From Thiolinea disciformis DSM 14473 (GTDB lineage: Bacteria > Pseudomonadota > Gammaproteobacteria > Thiotrichales > Thiotrichaceae), in NCBI RefSeq assembly GCF_000371925.1, contig NZ_AQVE01000005.1, forward strand, positions 154,165-218,164: a stretch of 64,000 bases of DNA, given 5' to 3'. Below are positions 20,690 through 30,465 of this stretch, in pieces. Below the pieces are notes generated by a model that was not told where the DNA came from, did no database searches, and saw only the letters and a program-made list of their open reading frames with translations. Within the stretch, counting starts at the first letter, position 1. Each line of letters opens with the position of its first letter. Made by a program: the position numbers and the translations under genes.

Positions 20690-20709
20690 TCTCAATTAGC
20701 TAACATTGT

Positions 20710-20740
20710 AAACTGCTTACGCCGGTAGGCAGTTTGCTTT
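20710..20740 (+). terminator. Stem-loop between glpV and glpK
   Basis: AAACTGC (20710-20716) pairs with GCAGTTT (20729-20735), followed by GCTTTTC. It sits between glpV and glpK, so it is more likely a partial terminator or mRNA-stability element than an end of the operon. Confidence 0.5.
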
Positions 20741-20761
20741 TCAACCTTAAAGGAGTCGGCT

Positions 20762-22255
20762 ATGGCTTATCTCATTGCAATTGATCAAGGCACAACCTCT
20801 ACTCGTAGTATTGTGTTTGACGAAAAATTACAAGTGATCGCCAGCGCCCAACAAGAATTTCCACAATATTTCCCCCAGTCCGGCTGGGTGGAACACGATC
20901 CAGACGATTTACTGAATACCACACTGAGCACGCTCAAAGACGCACTGGCTAAATCACCATTAAGTGCAAAAGACATTGCGGCGATTGGCATTACCAATCA
21001 GCGTGAAACCGTCATTGTGTGGGATAAAACTACGGGTAAAGCCATTTACAATGCGATTGTGTGGCAAGATCGCCGCACCGCCGATTACTGCCAAGAACTA
21101 AAAAATAATGGCAGCGAAGCACTCATTCAACAAAAAACGGGCTTACGCGCCGATCCTTATTTTAGTGGCACCGAAGTACGTTGGATTTTAAATCATGTTG
21201 CTGGCGCACGCGCTAAAGCCGAAGCGGGACAATTGTGCATGGGCACAGTCGATACTTGGCTAATTTGGCATTTGACCGCTGGCAAAGTACACGCGACCGA
21301 TGCCACCAATGCTGCACGTACCATGCTGTTCAATATTCACACTGGACAATGGGATGCAGAACTCCTCAAGCTCTTAACTATTCCCGAGACTTTATTGCCG
21401 GAAGTAAAAGATTGCGCGGCAGACTTTGGTGTAACTGATCCGGCTATTTTAGGTGCTGCGATTCCAATTACAGGAGTTGCAGGTGATCAACACGCCGCCG
21501 TGGTAGGACAAGCTTGCTTCCAAGCCGGTATGATGAAATCAACCTATGGTACGGGTTGTTTTGCCCTGTTAAATACCGGTACACACGCGGTCAACTCGCA
21601 TAATAACTTGCTCACCACACTGGCCTATCAATTGAATGGGCAACGCACCTACGCGCTAGAAGGCTCGATTTTTATTGCAGGTGCTGCAGTGCAATGGCTG
21701 CGTGATGGTCTTAAAATCATTCAAAAGGCCAGCGATACCCAAGCATTAGCCGAAGCTGCTGATCCTCATCAGCATGTATATTTAGTGCCTGCATTTGTAG
21801 GTTTGGGTGCACCCTATTGGGATCCAGACGCCCGTGGAGCCTTATATGGCTTAACTCGCAATACCGGCCCCGCCGAGATTTCCAAAGCCACACTCGAAAG
21901 TATTGGTTACCAAACCCGCGACCTATTACAAGCCATGAAAGCTGATAGCGCAGGTTTAAAGGAAACCAAAACCGTGCTACGTGTTGATGGTGGCATGACA
22001 GCCTCCGAATGGGCAATGCAGTTTCTGGCCGATATTTTAGATAGCTATGTCGATCGTCCCAAAGTTTTAGAATCAACAGCCATCGGCGCTGCCTATTTGG
22101 CGGGCTTACAACAAGGCATTTGCCCTAGCCCTGAACAATTTGCGAAAGACTGGGCATTGGACAAACGCTTTGAACCACAGATGGATAGCAGAGTGCGTGA
22201 GCAGAAATATCATGCTTGGCTAGAAGCGGTGAAGCGCACACGCTCAAAGTTTTAA
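20762..22255 (+). CDS. glpK: Glycerol kinase
   Basis: A 497-residue FGGY-family kinase that phosphorylates glycerol to glycerol-3-phosphate, the substrate of GlpD. Signatures are [15 protein letters not shown] at the N-terminus, [13 protein letters not shown], the FGGY region [17 protein letters not shown] and [17 protein letters not shown]. Full length. It follows glpV after 72 bp containing a stem-loop. It ends 2 bp from the stop of the convergent phosphatase gene. Confidence 0.97.
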   Translation: MAYLIAIDQGTTSTRSIVFDEKLQVIASAQQEFPQYFPQSGWVEHDPDDLLNTTLSTLKDALAKSPLSAKDIAAIGITNQRETVIVWDKTTGKAIYNAIVWQDRRTADYCQELKNNGSEALIQQKTGLRADPYFSGTEVRWILNHVAGARAKAEAGQLCMGTVDTWLIWHLTAGKVHATDATNAARTMLFNIHTGQWDAELLKLLTIPETLLPEVKDCAADFGVTDPAILGAAIPITGVAGDQHAAVVGQACFQAGMMKSTYGTGCFALLNTGTHAVNSHNNLLTTLAYQLNGQRTYALEGSIFIAGAAVQWLRDGLKIIQKASDTQALAEAADPHQHVYLVPAFVGLGAPYWDPDARGALYGLTRNTGPAEISKATLESIGYQTRDLLQAMKADSAGLKETKTVLRVDGGMTASEWAMQFLADILDSYVDRPKVLESTAIGAAYLAGLQQGICPSPEQFAKDWALDKRFEPQMDSRVREQKYHAWLEAVKRTRSKF

Positions 22256-22257
22256 AC

Positions 22258-23010
22258 TCACCCTGCTTTCAGCAAATCACTATGAATATAAGTGTGCGAC
22301 CCTAGATTACCTTGCAAAACGCGACAAGGTTGGTCTGGCTCACCCAAATGATCGATTACGACCAAAGCATTCGTGAAATTTTGTTGGGCTGTGTAATTAT
22401 TCACAGTCACCACAGTAGGAATACCCGCGCCTAAAGCTGCTTTTAGACCATTTTCCGAATCTTCAAAGGCTAAACACTCGTCTGGTCTTAACTTCAGCTG
22501 CTTTAAAGCATATTCATAAATATCAGGAGCTGGTTTTTTCTTGGGCACAATATCGCCTGCCGCAATACACTCAAACCAAGTGAGCGCCTCTTCGCCTAAG
22601 CTAGCCTTTAACAGATAAGTGACATTCTCAGGCGTGGTAGTCGTAACAATGGCTAAGCGTAGCCCTGCTGCACGCGCTTCTTGTAGCAAACGTTTAACAC
22701 CCGTACGCAAAGGAATAGCGCCCGTTTGTAGGAGTTCGAAATAGAAATGGGTTTTGCGCTTATGTAAGTGTGCAATGAGTTGAGACAGGTTAGCTTGCTT
22801 GAGTACTGCAGGCTGATAGTGTTCGATGAAAAATAATATCCGCTCTTTACCACCGGTAACCTGTAGTAACTCACCATACAACGTTTCGTCCCAGTGCCAA
22901 TCCAAACCAGCCTCAGTAAAGGCTTGATTAAAGGCAGGGCGATGACCGTCGCGTTCGGTATCGGCCAGTGTCCCGTCCACATCAAATAGTAGTGCTTTTA
23001 GTTGCGTCAT
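22258..23010 (-). CDS. cbbY: CbbY-like HAD-superfamily sugar phosphatase
   Basis: A 250-residue haloacid-dehalogenase-type phosphatase. The nucleophile motif DVDGTLADTERDGHR is at residues 10-24, with the CbbY-type DWHWDETLYGELLQVTGGKER following. The Lys motif is in IVPKKKPAPDIYEYAL, and the acidic motif is AFEDSENGLKAALGAGI. CbbY acts on xylulose-1,5-bisphosphate, a Rubisco inhibitor, in autotrophs. Here there is no cbb operon in view, so that role is inference. It is convergent with glpK. Confidence 0.85.
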   Translation of the reverse strand: MTQLKALLFDVDGTLADTERDGHRPAFNQAFTEAGLDWHWDETLYGELLQVTGGKERILFFIEHYQPAVLKQANLSQLIAHLHKRKTHFYFELLQTGAIPLRTGVKRLLQEARAAGLRLAIVTTTTPENVTYLLKASLGEEALTWFECIAAGDIVPKKKPAPDIYEYALKQLKLRPDECLAFEDSENGLKAALGAGIPTVVTVNNYTAQQNFTNALVVIDHLGEPDQPCRVLQGNLGSHTYIHSDLLKAG

Positions 23011-23255
23011 AGGCTAATCCTCCTAATGCCAAGCATAGGGGAGCTAGCACTTTTTATTTATCACTCTAGAGAGGTAAGCATGAGCCTTTTAAACTATCCC
23101 TTTAGTGATTGCTTTCGCTAGTTTGAATGATCCTAATCTACTAATGAGGCGACTAATTCTTTAAGCAACTGTACATTGATATGCGCGGATCTGTACTTTC
23201 CCAAGAAACCTTGAAGCGCTTTACAGGCTTGATCAGGTTCACCTAAAGGGAAATA

Positions 23256-24560
23256 TTATGGCTCTAATACTTCATCCGTTGGGATGATGCGTGTCGCCAA
23301 AATCTTATCAATGCGTGTGCCATCCATATCCACGACTTCTAGCTTCCAACCTTCCCACTCACAACTATCAGCCGTTTTCGGCAAGCGCCCCATTAAGACC
23401 ATCAACATGCCACTCAAGGTGTGATAACGCCCTTTTTCTTCTTCTGGAACTGCCTTTAGTCCCAAGCGATCTTTTAAGGCAGGTATCGGAATTAAGCCAT
23501 CCAATAACCAACTGCCATCGTCACGCTGAACCGCCCACACATCATCTTGATGTTGTGGCTTAAATTCGCCGGTAATTGCCTCCATCATGTCATACAGGGT
23601 GACAATCCCTTGGACTTCGCCATACTCATCGATAATAAACATCATCTTTGCGCCGGTATCTTTGAAGTTTTCTAATAACTCCATGCCAGTGAGTGACTCG
23701 GGCACAAAGACTGGAGGACGCAAATCTTCAACTAACTCAAGCTTTTCACCCCGTAACATATGATTTAATAGGCGGCTGGTACTGACCACTCCCAGTACTT
23801 CATCCCAATTGCCACGAACCACCGGAAAGCGCGAATAGCGATTCGTCTCAATGCGCAGCAAATTTTCCTCAATGGATTTATCTACATCAAGATAAACGAC
23901 ATCACTACGAGGAACCATAAACGAAGCAATTTGGCGGTCATCCAAACGGAACACATTACGCACCATTTGATGTTCTTGCTGCTCAATCACTCCCGCATCC
24001 GAGCCTTCACTCAATAAGAAGTGAATGTCTTCCTCAGTAACTGTAGAGCCATTATCAATTTTTATTCCCAATAATCTTAAAATAAAATGGGTTGACCATG
24101 ACAATAGCCGAACAAAAGGACGGGTTAAGATACTTAACCACCACATGGGGCGAGCCGCAAAACGTGCAATCGCTTCAGGAAAAGTCTGCCCGATACGCTT
24201 GGGTACTAATTCACCTACCACAATGGAAAAATAAGTAATCAAAATAACCGCTAGTGCCGTCGCACTAGGATTAGCAAGATGTTCCGGTACGCCAAATTGG
24301 AGTAACCATGAGGCAATATAAGGACTTAAAGCGGACTCACCCACAATCCCGTTCAAAACACCAATTGTGGTAATACCGATTTGTACTGCGGAGAGAAAAA
24401 AGGTAGGGTCTTGACCCAGTTTTAAGGCCACTGTTGCAGGAACATCACCTTCTTGCGCTAGATTTTGTAGTCGAGCTTTACGTGCTGCAACCAAGGCAAT
24501 TTCTGACATTGCAAAAAAGCCATTTAACAAAATCAAACCAAAAAGTACGGCGATCTCCAC
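23256..24560 (-). CDS. CNNM/CorC (hemolysin-related) transporter family protein
   Basis: A 434-residue membrane protein. An N-terminal DUF21/CNNM domain (about residues 1-190, starting EIAVLFGLILLNGFFAMSEI) is followed by a pair of CBS domains (~205-330, e.g. MVPRSDVVYLDVDKS and MMFIIDEYGEVQGIVTLYD). A C-terminal CorC/HlyC domain ends the protein (~345-430). The family is linked to magnesium/cobalt efflux and membrane integrity; older names are TlyC and YtfL/YfjD. After the TAA the frame stays open for 40 more codons. Confidence 0.88.
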   Translation of the reverse strand: MEIAVLFGLILLNGFFAMSEIALVAARKARLQNLAQEGDVPATVALKLGQDPTFFLSAVQIGITTIGVLNGIVGESALSPYIASWLLQFGVPEHLANPSATALAVILITYFSIVVGELVPKRIGQTFPEAIARFAARPMWWLSILTRPFVRLLSWSTHFILRLLGIKIDNGSTVTEEDIHFLLSEGSDAGVIEQQEHQMVRNVFRLDDRQIASFMVPRSDVVYLDVDKSIEENLLRIETNRYSRFPVVRGNWDEVLGVVSTSRLLNHMLRGEKLELVEDLRPPVFVPESLTGMELLENFKDTGAKMMFIIDEYGEVQGIVTLYDMMEAITGEFKPQHQDDVWAVQRDDGSWLLDGLIPIPALKDRLGLKAVPEEEKGRYHTLSGMLMVLMGRLPKTADSCEWEGWKLEVVDMDGTRIDKILATRIIPTDEVLEP

Positions 24561-24602
24561 TGTAAACTATCCTTTATTATTGAAAGGACTGTAGCTTAGC
24601 AT

Positions 24603-24633
24603 AAAAAAACCTCGATATTGGATTACCGAGGTT
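24603..24633 (-). terminator. Intrinsic terminator of the pst-phoU operon
   Basis: On the minus strand, ACCTCG pairs with CGAGGT and is followed by a run of seven T. It lies about 20 bp after the phoU stop. Confidence 0.85.
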
Positions 24634-24654
24634 TCTAATTCTGCTTAACAAGTT

Positions 24655-25356
24655 TTAAATAGCTGGAATAGTGCCATTTTTTGGCGCGGTATGGCGCACA
24701 TCTTTGCCTTCCACCAAATAAATCACATACTCACAAATATTGCGGCTATGATCACCAATCCGCTCCAAGGCACGCGCACACCAAAGCGTATTCAAACTTT
24801 GTTTAATATTACGTGGGTCTTCCATCATATGCGTCAATAATTCACGCGACAAATAATCAAATTCCGCATCAATACGCTCATCACTTTGCCCAACTACTTT
24901 CGCTTTTTCCGCATCCATACGCGCCATCGTGTCTAAGGCATCGCGCAACATATCACGTACCTCATTGCCTAAATGACGCAGCGACGAATGTAAAGAAGCC
25001 GGGCTGGACGTTCCTTGACTGGTTAAAGCATAACGTGCGATTTTCTCTGCTTCATCACCCATACGCTCCAAATCGGTCACTGATTTAATAATGCTAATCA
25101 GTAAGCGTAAATCACTCGCCGCAGGTTGACGGCGCGCAATGATTTTGGCGCATACCTCATCAATCTGTACTTCTAAGCGATTAACCTTATAGTCAGAATT
25201 AACCACTTCTTCCGCTAATTGGCTGTCCGACTCCATCAAAGCACGCATCGCCTTATTGAGTTGCTCTTCTACCAAGCCCCCCATTTGTAATGCCATATTG
25301 CGCACGTCTTCCAACTCATGGTTATATTGCTGCGACGTGTGATGTCCGATATCCAT
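24655..25356 (-). CDS. phoU: Phosphate signalling protein PhoU
   Basis: A 233-residue cytoplasmic three-helix-bundle repeat protein that links the Pst transporter to the PhoR/PhoB two-component system. The two PhoU repeats are seen as VEEQLNKAMRALMESDSQLA with LLISIIKSVTDLERMGDEAE, and VRDMLRDALDTMARMDAEKA with CARALERIGDHSRNICEY. It is the last gene of the operon, 31 bp after pstB. Confidence 0.96.
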   Translation of the reverse strand: MDIGHHTSQQYNHELEDVRNMALQMGGLVEEQLNKAMRALMESDSQLAEEVVNSDYKVNRLEVQIDEVCAKIIARRQPAASDLRLLISIIKSVTDLERMGDEAEKIARYALTSQGTSSPASLHSSLRHLGNEVRDMLRDALDTMARMDAEKAKVVGQSDERIDAEFDYLSRELLTHMMEDPRNIKQSLNTLWCARALERIGDHSRNICEYVIYLVEGKDVRHTAPKNGTIPAI

Positions 25357-25387
25357 ACAAACTCCGAATTTTTAATAATTAATGGAA

Positions 25388-26299
25388 TTATCCGAAACGA
25401 CCTGTAATATAATTTTCCGTTAAGCGATGCCCTGGGTTAGTGAACACCGTATTAGTATCGTTCACTTCAACCACATACCCTAAATGGAAATACGCGGTAC
25501 GCTGCGAAATACGGGCTGCTTGTTGCATGGAATGCGTGACAATACAAATCGTAAAGCTACTGCGTAATTCATCAATCAACTCTTCAATCGTCGCGGTTGC
25601 AATCGGGTCAAGCGCTGACGTAGGTTCATCCATCAAAATCACCTCCGGACTCACCGCAATCGCACGCGCAATGCATAAGCGCTGCTGCTGACCACCGGAG
25701 AGACCCGTGCCCGGCGAATTGAGACGATCTTTAACTTCATTAAACAAACCTGCTTTGGTCAAGCTCTGCTCAACAATATCATCTAATTCAGAACGATTGA
25801 CGGCCAAGCCATGCAAACGCGGCCCATACGCCACATTATCATAAATCGACTTCGGGAAAGGGTTAGGCTTTTGGAAAACCATACCGACTCGCGCCCGTAA
25901 CAACACAGGATCTTGGTCTTTAGCGTAAATATCTTCGCCATCTAAGAGCAAATCGCCCGTTACTTTCGTACCCGGAATTGTGTCATTCATGCGATTTAGA
26001 CAGCGTAAATACGTGGATTTGCCACAACCAGACGGCCCAATCATAGCAATCACTTCATTTCGACCAATATCTAAACTTGCATTAAAAATAGCTTGTTTAG
26101 TTTGGTTATAATACACATTCACATCGCGCGTTTTGAATTTTGGATTATCCAGAAACGGCTTACCAACCGCTTGTTTCGCACGCTTCAACTCCTCGACTAC
26201 CGAATGAATATCCACATCGGTCTTATTCACTGAGCTGGTGGTCGTCGTACCGCTGCTAGGGAAAGTCATAGAATCATTTGCCAAAGTTACAGTATTCAT
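25388..26299 (-). CDS. pstB: Phosphate ABC transporter ATP-binding protein PstB
   Basis: A 303-residue ATPase of the high-affinity phosphate importer. Walker [10 protein letters not shown], signature LSGGQQQR, Walker [17 protein letters not shown] and switch [12 protein letters not shown] are all intact. The N-terminus is about 45 residues longer than E. coli PstB ([20 protein letters not shown] region). Three bases separate it from pstA. Confidence 0.96.
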   Translation of the reverse strand: MNTVTLANDSMTFPSSGTTTTSSVNKTDVDIHSVVEELKRAKQAVGKPFLDNPKFKTRDVNVYYNQTKQAIFNASLDIGRNEVIAMIGPSGCGKSTYLRCLNRMNDTIPGTKVTGDLLLDGEDIYAKDQDPVLLRARVGMVFQKPNPFPKSIYDNVAYGPRLHGLAVNRSELDDIVEQSLTKAGLFNEVKDRLNSPGTGLSGGQQQRLCIARAIAVSPEVILMDEPTSALDPIATATIEELIDELRSSFTICIVTHSMQQAARISQRTAYFHLGYVVEVNDTNTVFTNPGHRLTENYITGRFG

Positions 26300-26302
26300 A
26301 GT

Positions 26303-27586
26303 TTACCAGCGTCTCTCAAACTTTTTACGGAGTAAAACTGCCAGTAAGTTCATTAATATCAAAAAGAATAACAGAACAATAATGGCAGCAGAGGTTTTTT
26401 CAACAAAAGCGCGTTCTGGACTATCAGACCAGAGATAAATTTGTACCGGCAGTATCGTCGCAGGATCGGTAATACCTTCTGGTACACTCATAATGAAGGC
26501 AACCATTCCCACCATTAATAACGGTGCTGTTTCACCCAGCGCGTGCGCCATGCCTAGAATAGTACCGGTTAAAATGCCGGGCATTGCCAAGGGTAAGGTA
26601 TGGTGAAATACCGTTTGCATACGTGATGCTCCCATCCCGTAGGCGGCTTGGCGAATCGACGGTGGAACTGCTTTTAAGGCGGCACGCGCGGCAATAATAA
26701 TAATTGGTAAGGTTTGCAGGCTGAGCACCAAACCACCCACCAAGGGTGTGGAACGTGGCACACCAAAGAATTGGATAAATACCGCTAAGCCTAATAAACC
26801 AAAAACAATCGAAGGTACCGCCGCAAGATTATTGATATTGACCTCAATAAAATCCACCAATGGATTGTTTTTAGGAGCAAACTCTTCCAAATAAATGGCG
26901 GCTGCAACGGCCAAGGGGAAGGATAAGGCCAAGGTAACAAACATGGTGTAAAACGATCCCATTAATGCACCTAAGACACCAGCCTGCTCTGGCTCACGTG
27001 AATCACCCGAAGTAAAAAACACCGTATTAAAACGCTTTTCAATTTGACCTTTCGCTTCCAGATCATCGAGCCAAGCCAATTGAAAATCTTTAATACGACG
27101 ATCGGCCTCTGGCAAACTCCGATCAATATTGCCTTTTATATACGTATCAATATCATCATTCGCCAAAAACCAAAAATTTTGCTGCGAACCAATCAACTTA
27201 GGGTTAGCCAGTACCTGACTTTTCAATTCATTATCAGCACTTTTACTCAGCAAGCCTCTAATGAGGGCCATTTTCTGCTTTCGATCCGTAACCCCAGGAA
27301 AACGCTCAATTAACGCTGCCTCAATGGCTTTAGCGTATTTGGCTTTTTGCAAAAGTTCTGGGCTGTCACTCGCATTTACGGCTAACAGAGCAGGATCAAG
27401 ATTTACTGGTAGCTGAATATAAGTCTGGCGCAAAGCAGGCAAACCTTGCGCGAAAATAGTGATTAATAGGGCTGCTAAAAAAGACAAACTAATCACAATA
27501 GAAACCAAACCAAACAGCCGGAAGCGCCGCTCACGGGCATAACGCTTAGTCAATCCAGCCTTAACAATCGCTGTGGCATTACTCAT
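26303..27586 (-). CDS. pstA: Phosphate ABC transporter permease PstA
   Basis: A 427-residue permease. It is longer than E. coli PstA because a ~150-residue soluble insert follows the first membrane segment, with sequence such as RFPGVTDRKQKMALIRGLL and NFWFLANDDIDTYIKGN. The conserved membrane core begins near LMGSFYTMFVTLALSFPLAV. The cytoplasmic EAA loop is at RQAAYGMGASRMQTVFHHTL. AAGGAG precedes the ATG. The long form occurs in other gammaproteobacteria. Confidence 0.94.
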   Translation of the reverse strand: MSNATAIVKAGLTKRYARERRFRLFGLVSIVISLSFLAALLITIFAQGLPALRQTYIQLPVNLDPALLAVNASDSPELLQKAKYAKAIEAALIERFPGVTDRKQKMALIRGLLSKSADNELKSQVLANPKLIGSQQNFWFLANDDIDTYIKGNIDRSLPEADRRIKDFQLAWLDDLEAKGQIEKRFNTVFFTSGDSREPEQAGVLGALMGSFYTMFVTLALSFPLAVAAAIYLEEFAPKNNPLVDFIEVNINNLAAVPSIVFGLLGLAVFIQFFGVPRSTPLVGGLVLSLQTLPIIIIAARAALKAVPPSIRQAAYGMGASRMQTVFHHTLPLAMPGILTGTILGMAHALGETAPLLMVGMVAFIMSVPEGITDPATILPVQIYLWSDSPERAFVEKTSAAIIVLLFFLILMNLLAVLLRKKFERRW

Positions 27587-27597
27587 TGACTCACTCC

Positions 27598-28998
27598 TTA
27601 ATCGTATTGTTCGCGATACTTACGCACAATGCGCAAGGCGATAATGTTTAAAATCAGCGTCAACACGAATAGCGTTAATCCCAAGGCAAAAGCCGCTAAG
27701 GTTTTCGGGCTATCGAACTCTTGGTCACCGGTGAGTAAGGTAACAATTTGCACCGTTACAGTGGTAACGGCTTCCAGAGGATTCGCCGTAAGATTCGCGG
27801 ACAGTCCCGCAGCCATCACCACCACCATCGTTTCACCTATCGCGCGCGAGGCAGCCAATAAAAATGCACCCACAATGCCAGGCAAGGCGGCAGGAATAAT
27901 CACTTGTTTAATCGTTTCAGAACGTGTTGCACCCATGCCGTAAGAGCCATCACGCAAGGATTGTGGCACGGCATTAATCACATCATCCGATAATGACGAC
28001 ATGAAGGGGATCAACATAATGCCCATCACTAAACCAGCCGCCAACGCACTTTCAGACGCTACGCTTAACCCTATTGCTTCCCCTAATTGACGAATGAAAG
28101 GTGCGACGGTTAACGCTGCAAAGAAACCATAAACGACAGTTGGAATACCCGCCAGAATTTCCAAAGTAGGTTTGGCGATGGCTCTTACTTTCGGTTGGGC
28201 GTATTCGGATAAATAAATCGCAGCCATTAAACCTAAAGGGACAGCAATAGCTAAAGCAATCACGGAAATCAGTAAAGTTCCGGCAAATAAGGGAACCGCT
28301 CCAAAACTGCCTGAGCCACCCGTTTGATCAGCACGGATCGCCGTTTGCGGGCTCCAGTGCGTTCCGAACAGAAACTCGCTCACCGGTACGACCTGAAAAA
28401 AGCGAATCGACTCGAATAAAACCGATAAAATAATGCCCAAAGTGGTCACAATAGCCACCGAAGCAGCCAAAATCATTAGGCCTTTGACCACATTCTCTAC
28501 TTGATTACGCGCCCGAAATTGAGGCGAGATCATTTTCCAACCTAGATACAAACCACCTAAGGCAATTAATAACACCAACGCGGTTTTAATATTCTGGCTG
28601 TTCTTAGCCAAGCTTAGGTAGTGTTGGGCAGCAGCTTGTTGAATAGGATCGGCGGTCGGGTCAATTTTGCCTGCATGAGCCATACTTTCTACCCGATTCA
28701 TGGTCAGTTCCACTTGGGTAGCACCGGCATTATGAATCTCAGCAGGTAAGGACGCCGCTACGTTCTTCGCAATTAATACTGGACTAATGGCGGACCATAA
28801 CAACAGAACAATTAAAGCAGGCAACACCGCATAAATCATGGCGGAATAACCATAATAACTAGGCAGTGAGTGAAGTTTATTTGGAGCGCGATAATTGCCG
28901 CGATTTCCTTTGGAAACCGCCAGCGAACGTTTGCGTCCTAAGAAAAAGCTAAATAGCGCTAGTACTAAGAGCACTAGCAATAAGGGTAATGTATTCAT
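27598..28998 (-). CDS. pstC: Phosphate ABC transporter permease PstC
   Basis: A 466-residue permease with an N-terminal extension holding extra membrane segments and a periplasmic stretch. The conserved PstC core begins near AVPLFAGTLLISVIALAIAV, and the EAA loop is LRDGSYGMGATRSETIKQVI. The start was set at the ATG at 28998 (MNTLPLLLVLLVLALFSFFLG). An upstream TTG at 29037 has no ribosome-binding site. It is 11 bp ahead of pstA. Confidence 0.93.
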   Translation of the reverse strand: MNTLPLLLVLLVLALFSFFLGRKRSLAVSKGNRGNYRAPNKLHSLPSYYGYSAMIYAVLPALIVLLLWSAISPVLIAKNVAASLPAEIHNAGATQVELTMNRVESMAHAGKIDPTADPIQQAAAQHYLSLAKNSQNIKTALVLLIALGGLYLGWKMISPQFRARNQVENVVKGLMILAASVAIVTTLGIILSVLFESIRFFQVVPVSEFLFGTHWSPQTAIRADQTGGSGSFGAVPLFAGTLLISVIALAIAVPLGLMAAIYLSEYAQPKVRAIAKPTLEILAGIPTVVYGFFAALTVAPFIRQLGEAIGLSVASESALAAGLVMGIMLIPFMSSLSDDVINAVPQSLRDGSYGMGATRSETIKQVIIPAALPGIVGAFLLAASRAIGETMVVVMAAGLSANLTANPLEAVTTVTVQIVTLLTGDQEFDSPKTLAAFALGLTLFVLTLILNIIALRIVRKYREQYD

Positions 28999-29110
28999 CC
29001 GTTTACCAAGCGTTGAAACGATTAGAATAAAAGCCAAGCAAAGCGGCGCTATGCTATCGGGGTTTTATGACCATTTGGCTACAAGTCTTGTAAAACTTAG
29101 CAAGCCCGCC

Positions 29111-29138
29111 AAAAAAAGAAGGGCGAAAACTGCCCTTC
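29111..29138 (-). terminator. Intrinsic terminator between pstS and pstC
   Basis: On the minus strand GAAGGGC pairs with GCCCTTC and is followed by seven or more T (forward 29111-29117). It stands between pstS and pstCAB-phoU and should let only part of the transcripts continue. Confidence 0.85.
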
Positions 29139-29202
29139 ATACTCTTATTATTTTTCTAAACAACATCCTTGTTCTATTTTCCCATTCCCCCTTTCGGTGG
29201 TA

Positions 29203-30240
29203 TTAGAGTGCTTCGAGTGCCTTCAGTGACTTAGCAGCCTCAGCAAAACTATCACGCTCGTCTTGTGGCATAGGAATCATACCTTTTTCAGTCAAATAGC
29301 CAGTATCGCCCCACGCTTCATCACTAGTGAGTTCAGCTAAAAATTCTTCGATACCTTTGACTGAACCCACATGCTCTTTTTTCACATACAAAAATAAGGG
29401 GCGAGACACAGGGTATTTGCCAGAAGCGATATTATCGAAAGAAATATCGACACCATCCACATTGGCTCCCTTCACCTTATCTTCGTTCTGCTCTAAGAAG
29501 CTAAAGCCGAAAATACCGACTGCTTTAGGGTTAGCATCCAACTTTTGTACGATCAAATTATCGTTTTCACCCGCTTCGATATATTTACCATCTTCACGCA
29601 TACTGCCGCAGATGCCTTTGAATTGCTTTTCATCCGTTTTTTCTAAGGCTTTGATGCTAGGAAATTCCTTACAGCCTGCGTCCATTACTAATTCAACAAA
29701 TGCATCGCGCGTTCCTGAGGTAGGTGGTGGGCCTAATACTTCAATCGGCTCATCTGGTAAAGAGGCATCAATGTCTTTCCAATTTTTATAAGGATTGGCG
29801 ATCATCTCTACTTTACCATCTTTTTCTACTGGCACGGTTTTGGCTAAGGCCAAGAATAATTGCTTACGGGTAATTTTGAAATTAGGTGCTTTCTTGGAGT
29901 TTGCAATCGCAATACCGTCATACCCCATCTTGATTTCAACCGGTGTTATGCCATTCTTTTTGCAATCTGCCAATTCAGTTTCTTTAATACGACGTGATGC
30001 GCCTGTCATATCAGGAGACTCAGCACCAGCACTCGCACAGAATAATTTCATGCCGCCACCCGTACCGGTTGACTCAACCTTAGGTGCAACATTACCGCTA
30101 TTTTTCGCAAAATTTTCAGCCACCATTGTGCTAAAAGGATAAACCGTAGAAGAACCAACGATTTCGATATTGTCACGAGCCTGAGCGACACCCGCTACAG
30201 TTAATAAACTAACTGCAATCGCCATAGACAGCTTTTTCAT
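29203..30240 (-). CDS. pstS: Phosphate-binding protein PstS
   Basis: A 345-residue periplasmic phosphate-binding protein. The signal peptide is MKKLSMAIAVSLLTVAGVAQA, and the mature protein begins RDNIEIVGSSTVYPFSTMVA. Phosphate-binding signatures are GSSTVYPF, STGTGGGMKLFC and PTSGTRDAFVEL. The start is the ATG at 30240 behind GGAGACC; an upstream extension lacks a signal peptide. It is the first gene of the Pho-regulated operon. Confidence 0.95.
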   Translation of the reverse strand: MKKLSMAIAVSLLTVAGVAQARDNIEIVGSSTVYPFSTMVAENFAKNSGNVAPKVESTGTGGGMKLFCASAGAESPDMTGASRRIKETELADCKKNGITPVEIKMGYDGIAIANSKKAPNFKITRKQLFLALAKTVPVEKDGKVEMIANPYKNWKDIDASLPDEPIEVLGPPPTSGTRDAFVELVMDAGCKEFPSIKALEKTDEKQFKGICGSMREDGKYIEAGENDNLIVQKLDANPKAVGIFGFSFLEQNEDKVKGANVDGVDISFDNIASGKYPVSRPLFLYVKKEHVGSVKGIEEFLAELTSDEAWGDTGYLTEKGMIPMPQDERDSFAEAAKSLKALEAL

Positions 30241-30295
30241 TGAGAAGGTCTCCAGTAAATAAACGCTTAAGTTGCGCGCAGTGTAAGGGGTGAAT

Positions 30296-30313
30296 ATGAC
30301 AGCTCTATGACAC
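30296..30313 (-). promoter_or_regulatory. Pho box upstream of pstS
   Basis: Minus-strand GTGTCATAGAGCTGTCAT is an almost perfect PhoB box: two TGTCAT repeats 11 bp apart. It lies about 56 bp before the pstS ATG, where PhoB replaces the -35 region. A further TGTCAT half-site occurs about 65 bp upstream. Confidence 0.88.
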
Positions 30314-30421
30314 ACTGCATCAATTTTTAGGCCTCACTATCACAATGATCTTATTGAGCAGAAAGCTTAAGAAATCGGCATGACACGTCAGTGAATTTTT
30401 TTTGACACTCCGTTGAACGTA

Positions 30422-30450
30422 AAACGGCCTAGGTTTAGTAAACTAGGCCG
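30422..30450 (-). terminator. Intrinsic terminator after the MFS gene
   Basis: CGGCCTAG (30425-30432) pairs with CTAGGCCG (30443-30450) around a 10-base loop. On the minus strand it is followed by TTTT. It ends the MFS transcript ahead of the pst promoter. Confidence 0.75.
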
Positions 30451-30465
30451 TTACAGCGCAAGCGT

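Noticed and set aside
21717..22076. 119-codon open frame antisense to glpK
   Set aside because: Composition follows the glpK codons in mirror and no ribosome-binding site is present; it is a shadow.
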